Assembly: GCF_004681125.1 (NCBI RefSeq)
Contig: NZ_SIHO01000002.1
Location: forward strand, 124,001 to 188,000
Direction of reading: 5' to 3'
DNA: 64,000 bases
From: Glacieibacterium arshaanense
GTDB taxonomy: Bacteria > Pseudomonadota > Alphaproteobacteria > Sphingomonadales > Sphingomonadaceae
Of the stretch, positions 8,873 to 15,996 are shown piece by piece. The translations under genes were made by a program, and so were the position numbers. Positions within the stretch are counted from its first letter, which is position 1, and each line of letters opens with the position of its first letter. The notes under the pieces were generated by a model that was not told where the DNA came from, ran no database searches, and saw only the letters and a program-made list of their open reading frames with translations.

Positions 8873-9700
8873 TCATGCGGGAGTAGGCAGTTTGCCCGCG
8901 CGCATCGCCGCGATCACGCCGCCGTCGATCAGCAAGTCGCTGCCGGTTATGAAGCCCGCTTCAGGGCCGAGCAGGAAAGCGGCCACCACGGCAATCTCTT
9001 CGGGCGGCGCCATGCGTTGCGATGGCGATGCAGCGATCATGGCGCGGTAGCCATTGCCGATCGGCGAGTTCAGCTCGAGCTGTGCCAGTGGCGTCATGAC
9101 GATTCCCGGGCTGATCGAATTGACGCGGGCGCCACGCGCGCCCCAGCTTATCGCCGCCGCCTGCACGCGCAGATGATTGGCACGCTTTGCGATCATGTAG
9201 CCGACCATCGAATTGGGCACCTCCTTGATGAAGGGCAGCGCCAGCAACTCATCAGCGGGAAGGTGCGCCAATGCCGCTTCCTGTTCCTTCGGCAACGGGC
9301 GCATCATGTGACCGGCCATGCTCGAGACGATAAGGCCCGCACCGCCCGGTGCGATCACGCGTTCGAACTCCTCGAACACGACGGCCGATCCGTATAAATC
9401 GACTTCGAGCACCTTCTCCGGCGGCGCCATGTTGGGTGATAGCCCGGCGGTGTTGATCACTTGCATGACAGTGCCGAGCGCCGCGGCTGCGTCGGCCAGT
9501 GCGCGAACTGAAGCCCGTGACGACACGTCGACGAGCTGCGTCTCGACGGTGTAGCTGGCGGCCCGCATGTCGGTGGCGACCGACTGCAGGGTGGCGTCGT
9601 TGATATCGGCGAGCAGTACAGTTCTGCCGAAGCCCTGCCGCCGGGCGATTGCATTTCCGATGCCGCCTGCGCCGATGACGACAATCACGTCTTTTGACAT
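8873..9700 (-). CDS. SDR family oxidoreductase (second of a tandem pair)
   Basis: A 275-residue SDR like its neighbour: VVIGAGGIGNAIARRQG at residues 6-22, an active-site region with SSMAGHMMRPL, the YMIAKRANHL block holding Tyr and Lys, NSISPGIVMTPLAQLEL, and ITGSDLLIDGG near the end. I chose ATG 9700, which has GTGGAGAA upstream, over a longer open frame from 9715. The 229 bp between the two SDRs could hold a separate promoter for the downstream copy; no gene is seen there. The divergent LysR gene starts 124 bp away and is the likely regulator. The substrate is unknown. Confidence 0.88.
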   Translation of the reverse strand: MSKDVIVVIGAGGIGNAIARRQGFGRTVLLADINDATLQSVATDMRAASYTVETQLVDVSSRASVRALADAAAALGTVMQVINTAGLSPNMAPPEKVLEVDLYGSAVVFEEFERVIAPGGAGLIVSSMAGHMMRPLPKEQEAALAHLPADELLALPFIKEVPNSMVGYMIAKRANHLRVQAAAISWGARGARVNSISPGIVMTPLAQLELNSPIGNGYRAMIAASPSQRMAPPEEIAVVAAFLLGPEAGFITGSDLLIDGGVIAAMRAGKLPTPA

Positions 9701-9799
9701 TCTGGTTCTCCACACTCGCAGTGGTCGTTGCGACCTTGCTCTGCTGACGGGAGGAGATTTAGCAGGTGGCCCTTTCAGTCATTAGGCGCTAAGTTTTGC

Positions 9800-9822
9800 A
9801 TAAGGTTATACTAGTAGCTTAT
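9800..9822. promoter_or_regulatory. Candidate LysR operator in divergent promoter region
   Basis: ATAAG (9800-9804) and CTTAT (9818-9822) form an interrupted inverted repeat around the palindrome TACTAGTA (9809-9816). It sits immediately before the LysR start and upstream of the divergent SDR. LysR proteins usually autoregulate from such sites. The match is by position and symmetry only. Confidence 0.4.
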
Positions 9823-9824
9823 TA

Positions 9825-10718
9825 ATGCGACGCGAGGAACTCGGCGATTTGGCGGTCTTCCTCGCGGTGGCCGAGGCGCGGAGTTTTACGCGTGCAGCAG
9901 CCAAGCTCGGGACATCGCAGTCCGCGATAAGCCAAATCGTGCGTCGCCTCGAAGCCGGCATGGGAGTGAAGTTACTCACCCGAAATACCCGCAACGTCGC
10001 GCCGACGGATGCAGGCGAACAGCTCGTCCAGACGCTCCGCCCGGCGTTCGATGACATCGATGCCAGGTTATCGGCATTGAGCGCGTTGCGGGAGCGTCCA
10101 TCGGGAACGGTGCGCATCACCTCGAGCCGCCATGCCGCCGAGACGATCCTCTGGCCGAATGTCCGGCGGTTGCTCGAGGACTATCCCGATGTGAAAGTCG
10201 AAATCTCGGTCGATGGCCACCTGACCGACATCATCGGTGATCGCTTCGATGCCGGGGTGCGCCTGGGTGAACAGATTGCCAAGGATATGATTGCCGTGCC
10301 GATCGGCGGCGAATTACGCATGGCAGTGGTCGGCGCGCCGTCCTATTTCGCGACGCATGGCCAACCGCGAACGCCGCAGGATCTGACCAACCATCGCTGC
10401 ATCAACATTCGCTTGCCGACCCAGGGGGGGCTTTACGCGTGGGAGTTCGGACACAACGGCCGCGACCTCAACGTGCGCGTAGATGGACCATTGATCCTCA
10501 ATGACGTCCGGATGATCCTGACCGCAGCGGCCGAAGGTGTCGGGCTGGCCTGTGTCATGGAGGATCAGGCCGCCGCCTATCTGTCGAGTGGCCAATTGGT
10601 GCGCGTCCTTGAAGATTGGTGCCCACCGTTCGCCGGTTATCACCTCTACTATCCGGACCGGCGCCAGCTGCCGCCAGCCTTCAGCCTCCTCGTATCGGCT
10701 CTGCGCCGTCGCGGGTGA
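9825..10718 (+). CDS. LysR family transcriptional regulator
   Basis: A 297-residue LysR-type regulator. Residues 4-63 form the winged helix-turn-helix (FLAVAEARSFTRAAAKLGTS then QSAISQIVRRLEAGMGVKLL), and the remainder is the two-lobed substrate-binding domain beginning near LRERPSGTVRITSS. It resembles the large subgroup that regulates nearby oxidoreductases and has no recognised effector. The ATG at 9825 follows a palindromic stretch. It is divergent from the 275-residue SDR pair, which is its most likely target. Confidence 0.92.
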   Translation: MRREELGDLAVFLAVAEARSFTRAAAKLGTSQSAISQIVRRLEAGMGVKLLTRNTRNVAPTDAGEQLVQTLRPAFDDIDARLSALSALRERPSGTVRITSSRHAAETILWPNVRRLLEDYPDVKVEISVDGHLTDIIGDRFDAGVRLGEQIAKDMIAVPIGGELRMAVVGAPSYFATHGQPRTPQDLTNHRCINIRLPTQGGLYAWEFGHNGRDLNVRVDGPLILNDVRMILTAAAEGVGLACVMEDQAAAYLSSGQLVRVLEDWCPPFAGYHLYYPDRRQLPPAFSLLVSALRRRG

Positions 10719-10912
10719 GGTTGCTTGAACAACACCAATCGAGCGGCAGGATGTGGGCGTGCGGCTAAAGTGTTCAAGCCGCTTCCGGCAGCGACCTAGA
10801 TGCAGAATGGCGCGTTGTTGGCGACGCCGAAGCCAGCGCGCTGCCGCCAGTCTTCGGGAGCTTTCATCGCTTTGCTGCCAGGGCAGGGCGCACACGCAGG
10901 CTCACGCGCGCC

Positions 10913-12277
10913 TCAGCTACCTGTTTGCCTGAATGTCCGAGCAAGCCCAATGCCGTTAACGATCGCAAAGACGATGGACCCAGCCGCCACAGCCCAGAAC
11001 GCGGCTGCCAGATCGAACCCGGCAGTGACAATGGCATAGGCGCCGCCGGCGGTGATCAACAGGCGCATTAATGCGGCCAGAAATGCCGCGCGCATCTGAC
11101 CGCGCCCTTGGGCTGCAAAGTAGAAAATCAGCCCGGCGCCGGCAAAACCATAAAATGGTCCGTTGACCTGCAGATAGTCCCGGCCCCAGGCCAACGGCGC
11201 TGGTTCATCGGTGAAGAGCGTAATCCAGGCGTCGGGCGCGAAGGCGAGCGTCAGGCCCAACAGGGTGGTGACGGCAAAAGCAATCCCGGCCGCCAATCGT
11301 ATGACCTGTCCGGCACGCTCGTCATGGCCGGCGCCCGACGCAGCGGCGACCATCGTCACCACACCGCTACCAAGCCCGAACATCAGCGGCACCAGCAGCG
11401 AATCAATCCGCGAGGCGATGCCGTAGCCGGCGAGCGCATCCGGCCCGGCCTTGCCGACGACACCGGTCAATCCCACCGCAGTCAGGCTGGTGAGCAGCGT
11501 GCCGATGGCGGAAATACCGCCAACTTGCATGATGGCGGCAAAGCCATGACGCTCAAGCCGCGTCCGGCGCAGTACCAGAACGCCACGACCACCAACCAGG
11601 TACCGGCAATAGACGCCAAAGGCCGCACCGTAATAGAGCAACGTCGCAATCCCGGCGCCGGCAAGACCAAGGCCGGGGACCGGCCCGGCACCCAGGATCA
11701 AAAGCGGCGACAGCGGCACGAGGATTACGGCCCCGGCGAGGCTGACCTTGGCCGGCAAGCGCACCTCGCCGGCGCCGCGCATCGCCGCCGCCATCAAGTT
11801 GACCACCCAGATCAACGGCGCGCCGCCGAACACCCAAGCCGAAAAAGTGAGGGCATAGGTGAGCGAAGCGCCTTCGGCGCCAATGCCGGCGTAAAGTCGC
11901 GGGCCGGCAGCAAAAGCGGTGACGGCAAACAGCATACCGAACGCCAGCGCGATCACGACCGCATGGGTCAGCAAGGCGTTGGCATCGTCACGCCGCCCCG
12001 CGCCGAGCGCTCGCGAAACGGCCGACGAGACCCCGCCGCCAATACCGCCGTTGCTCATCGTACCCATCAGGATGAACAGCGGCAGCACCACAGCCACCCC
12101 TGCAATGGCGGCTGTCCCCAGCCTGCTGACCCAATAGGCTTCAAGGATAGAGACAAAGGTCTGCGCCGCAATCACCACCAGCACCGGAACGGTGAGCCGG
12201 GCGAGCGTCGGCATGATCGGCCCATCGATGATGCCGGTCATTCGCGCAGTTGTCATCGAGCTGTCCTGTCCGTTCAT
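10913..12277 (-). CDS. MATE family efflux transporter
   Basis: A 454-residue inner-membrane protein with about twelve hydrophobic helices in two similar halves, typical of cation-coupled MATE exporters. The N-terminal half includes the TFVSILEAYWVSRLGTAAIA region and the second half GYGIASRIDSLLVPLMFGLG, both standard MATE signatures. The ATG at 12277 is 35 bp after the end of the upstream SDR, so MATE, SDR and tautomerase genes form one minus-strand operon. The exported substrate is not evident; co-transcription with two small-molecule enzymes suggests a toxic metabolite. Confidence 0.93.
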   Translation of the reverse strand: MNGQDSSMTTARMTGIIDGPIMPTLARLTVPVLVVIAAQTFVSILEAYWVSRLGTAAIAGVAVVLPLFILMGTMSNGGIGGGVSSAVSRALGAGRRDDANALLTHAVVIALAFGMLFAVTAFAAGPRLYAGIGAEGASLTYALTFSAWVFGGAPLIWVVNLMAAAMRGAGEVRLPAKVSLAGAVILVPLSPLLILGAGPVPGLGLAGAGIATLLYYGAAFGVYCRYLVGGRGVLVLRRTRLERHGFAAIMQVGGISAIGTLLTSLTAVGLTGVVGKAGPDALAGYGIASRIDSLLVPLMFGLGSGVVTMVAAASGAGHDERAGQVIRLAAGIAFAVTTLLGLTLAFAPDAWITLFTDEPAPLAWGRDYLQVNGPFYGFAGAGLIFYFAAQGRGQMRAAFLAALMRLLITAGGAYAIVTAGFDLAAAFWAVAAGSIVFAIVNGIGLARTFRQTGS

Positions 12278-12312
12278 GGGTCGAGCGGGCGCTGTCGGGG
12301 CCGCCGACGAAG

Positions 12313-13107
12313 TTACCCGACGCGGTACCGTGAGGCCACCGCACCCGAACCGATTTCCGCCATGAACGCCTTGCGCGCGGTTTCGATCGTATCCCAGGTC
12401 GCGAGATTTTCGAGACTTGGTATCGTCACCGTTTCACCGGCATCAAGCCCGGCAAGTGCCGCGTCAACGAGCTGATCGGCGCTGATGAAACTACTGTCAG
12501 GAAATATCGAGTCGCTGAGGCCCTGCGACGTGAAGAACTCGGTCCGGATCGGCCCGGGCATCACCGCCTGAACGCGCACCGCAGTGTCGGCATATTCAAA
12601 CGCCAGCGACCGGGTGAAATTGAGCACATAGGCCTTCGAACCGCTATAGACCGCGCCCGATGGCGAGGGTGCCAGTGCCATCACCGAAGCGATGTTGACC
12701 AGCGTCCCCGCGCCCTGCTCGCGGAATCGCGCCAGCGCCGCATGCGAAAGCCGAGTCAGCGCGACAATGTTGAGCTTGATCGTGCGCTCGAGCGCGTCGG
12801 CGCTGACCGCCGCCAGTGACCCCAGCCCACCGGCGCCGGCGTTGTTGACCAGAATCGACAGCTGGCCATTGCCGACTGCGGCCTCGACTTCGGCCAACCC
12901 GGCGGAGGTTTCGAGGTCGGCGACAAGCGTCGTGACGTCCGCACCATATTGCGCGCGCAACCGTGCCGCGAGTGCGTCGAGCCGGTCACCGCGCCGCGCA
13001 ACAATCAGCAGTGCATGGCCGCGTGTTGCAAGCCGGTCGGCATAGACGGCGCCGATACCAGACGATGCACCGGTTACTACCGCGCGGCCGGGAATGATCG
13101 ATGACAT
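12313..13107 (-). CDS. SDR family NAD(P)-dependent oxidoreductase
   Basis: A classical 264-residue SDR with the cofactor motif VVTGASSGIGAVYADRLA (residues 9-26), VNNAGAGGLG near 87, catalytic Ser in NIASVMALAPS, YSGSKAYVL with Tyr and Lys, and MPGPIRTEF. It resembles the YqjQ/DltE-like group (typical start: TGASSGIG-x-x-A). AGGAG lies just before the ATG at 13107. It stands 24 bp downstream of the tautomerase gene and 35 bp upstream of the MATE gene. The substrate is unknown. Confidence 0.92.
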   Translation of the reverse strand: MSSIIPGRAVVTGASSGIGAVYADRLATRGHALLIVARRGDRLDALAARLRAQYGADVTTLVADLETSAGLAEVEAAVGNGQLSILVNNAGAGGLGSLAAVSADALERTIKLNIVALTRLSHAALARFREQGAGTLVNIASVMALAPSPSGAVYSGSKAYVLNFTRSLAFEYADTAVRVQAVMPGPIRTEFFTSQGLSDSIFPDSSFISADQLVDAALAGLDAGETVTIPSLENLATWDTIETARKAFMAEIGSGAVASRYRVG

Positions 13108-13131
13108 GCGAAACTCCTGTGGCTTTGTGGC

Positions 13132-13560
13132 TCAGGGGTGCGTGCGCGGTGATGCGCGGTTTTCCGCCATCCAGCGCTTTTCGTCTTCGGTGCCTTCGCG
13201 TGGCGGGAAGTACCCCTGGATCGTCCACAGCTCGAACGGCGTCTCGTCGACGTGCATCTCCCAATCGTATCCGCGGTCGGCAATCCACGGCGCCAGCACG
13301 GTGTTGATATGTTCGAAAAACCGCGTCTTGCGGTCGTCCGATGCGAAGCTGCGCGCGATATGATCGACCCAGATGCGGACAAAGCGCGGATGCGGCTCGC
13401 CGCCGATGTAGAAATTGTCCGCCTCGACTGCCTGGAACACCACGCCGACGTAGAATTTGGGCATGACACGCCCATAAACCGCGGTCAGCGCGCGGGCGAT
13501 CGCCTGCTTGTCGTCGGCCGTGAATGCGTCGACCGGATGATAGATTTTCCAGAGTGGCAT
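13132..13560 (-). CDS. Tautomerase family protein (Tautomerase_3 / cis-CaaD-like)
   Basis: A 142-residue product starting MPLWKIYHP, so removal of Met would leave the N-terminal Pro that acts as the general base in the tautomerase superfamily. The length and the PKFYVGVVFQ, RIWVDHIAR and WEMHVDETPFELWTIQG segments fit the Tautomerase_3 group, which includes cis-3-chloroacrylic acid dehalogenase-like proteins. The open frame extends to 13782, but the conserved part begins at ATG 13560. It is the first gene of the tautomerase/SDR/MATE operon, transcribed away from the GlxA-type regulator. The actual reaction cannot be read from the sequence. Confidence 0.8.
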   Translation of the reverse strand: MPLWKIYHPVDAFTADDKQAIARALTAVYGRVMPKFYVGVVFQAVEADNFYIGGEPHPRFVRIWVDHIARSFASDDRKTRFFEHINTVLAPWIADRGYDWEMHVDETPFELWTIQGYFPPREGTEDEKRWMAENRASPRTHP

Positions 13561-13629
13561 GATGCGGTTCCTTGTTGCGGCTGATCTCGACTTGCGTGGA
13601 GTATCGCTAGCGGCACTGGCCAATGGCGC

Positions 13630-13651
13630 AAATGACGTATAAACGTCATTT
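13630..13651. promoter_or_regulatory. Perfect 9-bp inverted repeat (candidate operator)
   Basis: AAATGACGT (13630-13638) and ACGTCATTT (13643-13651) flank the 4-bp spacer ATAA. It lies between the divergent tautomerase (13560) and GlxA-type regulator (13703) genes, where an operator for both is expected. The symmetry is exact and the region is AT-richer than its surroundings. The binding protein is inferred, not seen. Confidence 0.65.
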
Positions 13652-13702
13652 TGAGACATCATTGCAGCCAAGCGGCAGACGAACGCCGAAGGGAGGGTCG
13701 CC

Positions 13703-14653
13703 ATGCAAGCCATCGGGCTGATTGTCGAAGACGATTTCCAGGTCATGGGACTGGCAACGCTGTCGGCGTTCGAATTCGCCAATGCGGTGCTGCACCGCGA
13801 GGCCTATCGCGTCACGGTGATGTCCGAAAATCCCGGGTTGGTCCGGGCGTCAATCGGGTTGGCGATCGAGACGGCGCCGCTTGGTGACATGCCCGATACG
13901 CTGGTGCTTATCGGTCAATTGCGACCAAGGCCGACCAGCGCGGCGCTGCGCGACTATCTCGTGCGGGCGGGCGTCGAGGCGCGTCGTATTGCCGGCATTT
14001 GCACCGGCGCCTTCGCGCTCGCTGCGGCTGGACTGCTCGACGGCCGCGCGGCAACGACGCACTGGGGCCATGCGCGCACGCTGCAGGATCGCTTCCCGCG
14101 CGTGCGCGTCGATGCCGACAAGATCTTCATCGTCGATGGCAAGATCTGGACATCGGCGGGCATGACGGCGGGGATCGATCTCGCGCTCGCCTTGATCGAA
14201 GAGGATCATGGCAGCGAGGTCGCGCGCAACGTCGCGCGGCGCCTGGTGGTCTATCATCGCCGGCCCGGCGGCCAATCGCAGTTTTCGACCTTGCTCGAAC
14301 TCGAGCCACGCTCCGACCGGGTCCGTCGCGCGCTGATCTACGCCAAGGAAAATCTGGCAAACCCGCTATCGGTCGATGAACTCGCCGCTGCCGCCAGCCT
14401 GAGCCCGCGCCAGTTCAGCCGCCTCTTCCGCGACGAGACCGGCCAGTCACCGGCCAAGGCCGTCGAGCAATTGCGCATCGAAGCTGCGCGCATCCTGATC
14501 AAGGACGGGCGCCACCCGCTCGACACCATTGCGCGCGATGCCGGCTTTGCCGACCGCAACCGCATGCGCCGTGCCTTCATCCGCAGCTACGGCCACCCGC
14601 CACTCAGCCTGCGCCGCAGCCTAAGGCTAATCGACGGCGTTCGCGGCGGCTGA
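13703..14653 (+). CDS. GlxA family transcriptional regulator (DJ-1/PfpI plus AraC HTH)
   Basis: A 316-residue regulator. Residues 1-185 form a DJ-1/PfpI class I amidotransferase-like domain with the cysteine elbow GICTGAFALAAAGLLDG and THWGHARTL. Residues about 205-310 carry an AraC-type double helix-turn-helix (ELAAAASLSPRQFSRLFRDE and AGFADRNRMRRAF). Proteins of this build usually sense a small molecule or redox state. It is divergent from the tautomerase/SDR/MATE operon, with a perfect inverted repeat between them, which makes local regulation likely. It is the last intact gene before the right-hand repeat. Confidence 0.93.
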   Translation: MQAIGLIVEDDFQVMGLATLSAFEFANAVLHREAYRVTVMSENPGLVRASIGLAIETAPLGDMPDTLVLIGQLRPRPTSAALRDYLVRAGVEARRIAGICTGAFALAAAGLLDGRAATTHWGHARTLQDRFPRVRVDADKIFIVDGKIWTSAGMTAGIDLALALIEEDHGSEVARNVARRLVVYHRRPGGQSQFSTLLELEPRSDRVRRALIYAKENLANPLSVDELAAAASLSPRQFSRLFRDETGQSPAKAVEQLRIEAARILIKDGRHPLDTIARDAGFADRNRMRRAFIRSYGHPPLSLRRSLRLIDGVRGG

Positions 14654-14836
14654 GACAATGACTGCTTTCGGGCATGGTGCGATCACCGTCGAACGACCGG
14701 AATGGGGCGCGATGCGGTCATTGGGCCGACACAACTAGTTGCGTCGACTTACGCGGCGATAACCTGAAGAGGCGAGGAGCTGGGGTAGGGGATGGTAATC
14801 TCCCAATGATTACAGTGCCCAGTTTTGTCTCGTTTG

Positions 14837-14902
14837 GGGCACCATTCCCCCGACCGTTAGCGTCCAGGAATGATTGCAAAAATGAAGCAAATCAGGTCGT
14901 TT
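14837..14902 (+). repeat. Right 66-bp direct repeat (putative attR)
   Basis: The second copy of the tRNA-Leu 3'-end repeat starts with GGGCACCATTCCCCCGACCG and matches 60 of 66 positions of 7334-7399. Upstream of GGGCACCA it does not match the tRNA any further, so the shared core is the last 8 nt of the tRNA plus downstream sequence. The stretch 14654-15099 holds no convincing gene apart from this repeat. Confidence 0.72.
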
Positions 14903-15099
14903 CTTCCCGGCGCTAGCCGTGCGCGCTGGGCACGCACCGAGACTGCCCCCCCCAACTTCCATCTCGCAGGCGATCACGATTAGCTGCGCACGATCTGGTT
15001 CAACGCCTTTGCCCGCTTGCCTGTGGCGTTCATCCTTGAATGTCGGCAAGATGCAAGCAGCGCGGGAGCCGCGTCGACCAACTTTGCACGGGAATTGTA

Positions 15100-15888
15100 A
15101 TGGATACGACCAGCCTGTTTCGCCTCGACGGCCGCGTTGCGCTGGTCACCGGCGGCAGTCGCGGCATCGGCAAGATGATCGCCGAAGGCTTCATCGCGCA
15201 GGGGGCCAAGGTCTATATCTCGTCGCGCAAGCCGGAGGCGTGCGAAGCCACCGCCGCCGAGCTTGGCCCGAACTGCATTGCGTTGCCGCAGGATGTATCG
15301 AAGGTGGAGGGCTGCCGCGCGCTCGCCGCACAGTTTGCCGAACATGAACCCAGGCTCGACATTCTGGTCAATAACGCCGGTGCCGCCTGGGGCGCACCGT
15401 TCGAGGAGTTCCCCGAAAGCGGCTGGGACAAGGTGATGGACCTCAACGTCAAGTCGCCGTTCTTCCTGATGCAGGCGCTGCACGCCGCGTTGAAGGCGTC
15501 GGGCACGCGCGCGCAGCCGGCCAAGATCATCAACATCACCTCGATCGACGGCCAGCGCCTCAATCCGGGCGAAACCTATAGCTATCACGCGTCGAAATCG
15601 GCGCTGATCTATCTGACCAAGCGCATGGCCGCGCGGCTGGTGCGCGACTGCATCAACGTTACCTCGATCGCGCCGGGCGCGTTCGCCAGCGAAATGAACC
15701 GTGCGGCGCGCGATCATGGCGATACCATCGCCAAGGGCATCCCGGCCCGACGCATCGGCGTCGACGAGGACATGGCCGGCGCCGCGATCTACCTCGCCAG
15801 CCGCGCTGGCGACTATGTTATCGGCGAAACCATCACCGTCGATGGCGGGCTGGTCAACGCCAGCCTGGGGGCAGGCTTCGACGCCTGA
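15100..15888 (+). CDS. SDR family oxidoreductase
   Basis: A 262-residue classical SDR: VALVTGGSRGIGKMIAEGF at residues 11-29, VNNAGAAWGAPFEEFPES near 90, NITSIDGQRLNP for the catalytic Ser, YSYHASKSALIYLTKR with Tyr and Lys, and VDGGLVNASL at the end. The pattern resembles 3-oxoacyl-ACP reductase-like and gluconate/rhamnolipid dehydrogenase-like SDRs (RhlG type). I chose ATG 15100 because the conserved part begins there; an in-frame upstream start at 15040 adds only non-conserved residues. It lies just outside the right-hand repeat and before topA. The substrate is unknown. Confidence 0.9.
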   Translation: MDTTSLFRLDGRVALVTGGSRGIGKMIAEGFIAQGAKVYISSRKPEACEATAAELGPNCIALPQDVSKVEGCRALAAQFAEHEPRLDILVNNAGAAWGAPFEEFPESGWDKVMDLNVKSPFFLMQALHAALKASGTRAQPAKIINITSIDGQRLNPGETYSYHASKSALIYLTKRMAARLVRDCINVTSIAPGAFASEMNRAARDHGDTIAKGIPARRIGVDEDMAGAAIYLASRAGDYVIGETITVDGGLVNASLGAGFDA

Positions 15889-15996
15889 CCGGCTGCTGCG
15901 GACCGTTGCAGCCGTTGCGGCTTGCGCACCACCCCTTGCCACGTCCTATATAAAGCGCGTAGGGCCCCCGCGCTTGGACTGGCCCGGAGTGCGTAC

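Larger units (their letters stand above)
7342..14902. mobile_element. Putative degenerate genomic island inserted at tRNA-Leu
   Basis: The region is bounded by the two 66-bp direct repeats and begins with a broken tyrosine-integrase N-terminus. It carries only accessory genes: three SDRs, a LysR regulator, a MATE pump, a tautomerase and a GlxA-type regulator. Flanking genes on both sides are housekeeping (glutamate synthase, uppP, topA, rnr). No second recombinase, relaxase or phage gene is visible, so it is probably immobile now. The island reading is an inference from repeats plus integrase debris. Confidence 0.62.

Noticed and set aside
11108-12475. 455-codon plus-strand frame opposite the MATE gene
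   Set aside because: It is low-complexity Arg/Gly/Asp-rich, overlaps two real genes (MATE and SDR) and has no motif.
14908-15099. Possible small gene before the SDR at 15100
   Set aside because: The in-frame extension from 15040 is not conserved in type, and the C-rich run around 14945 suggests non-coding sequence.
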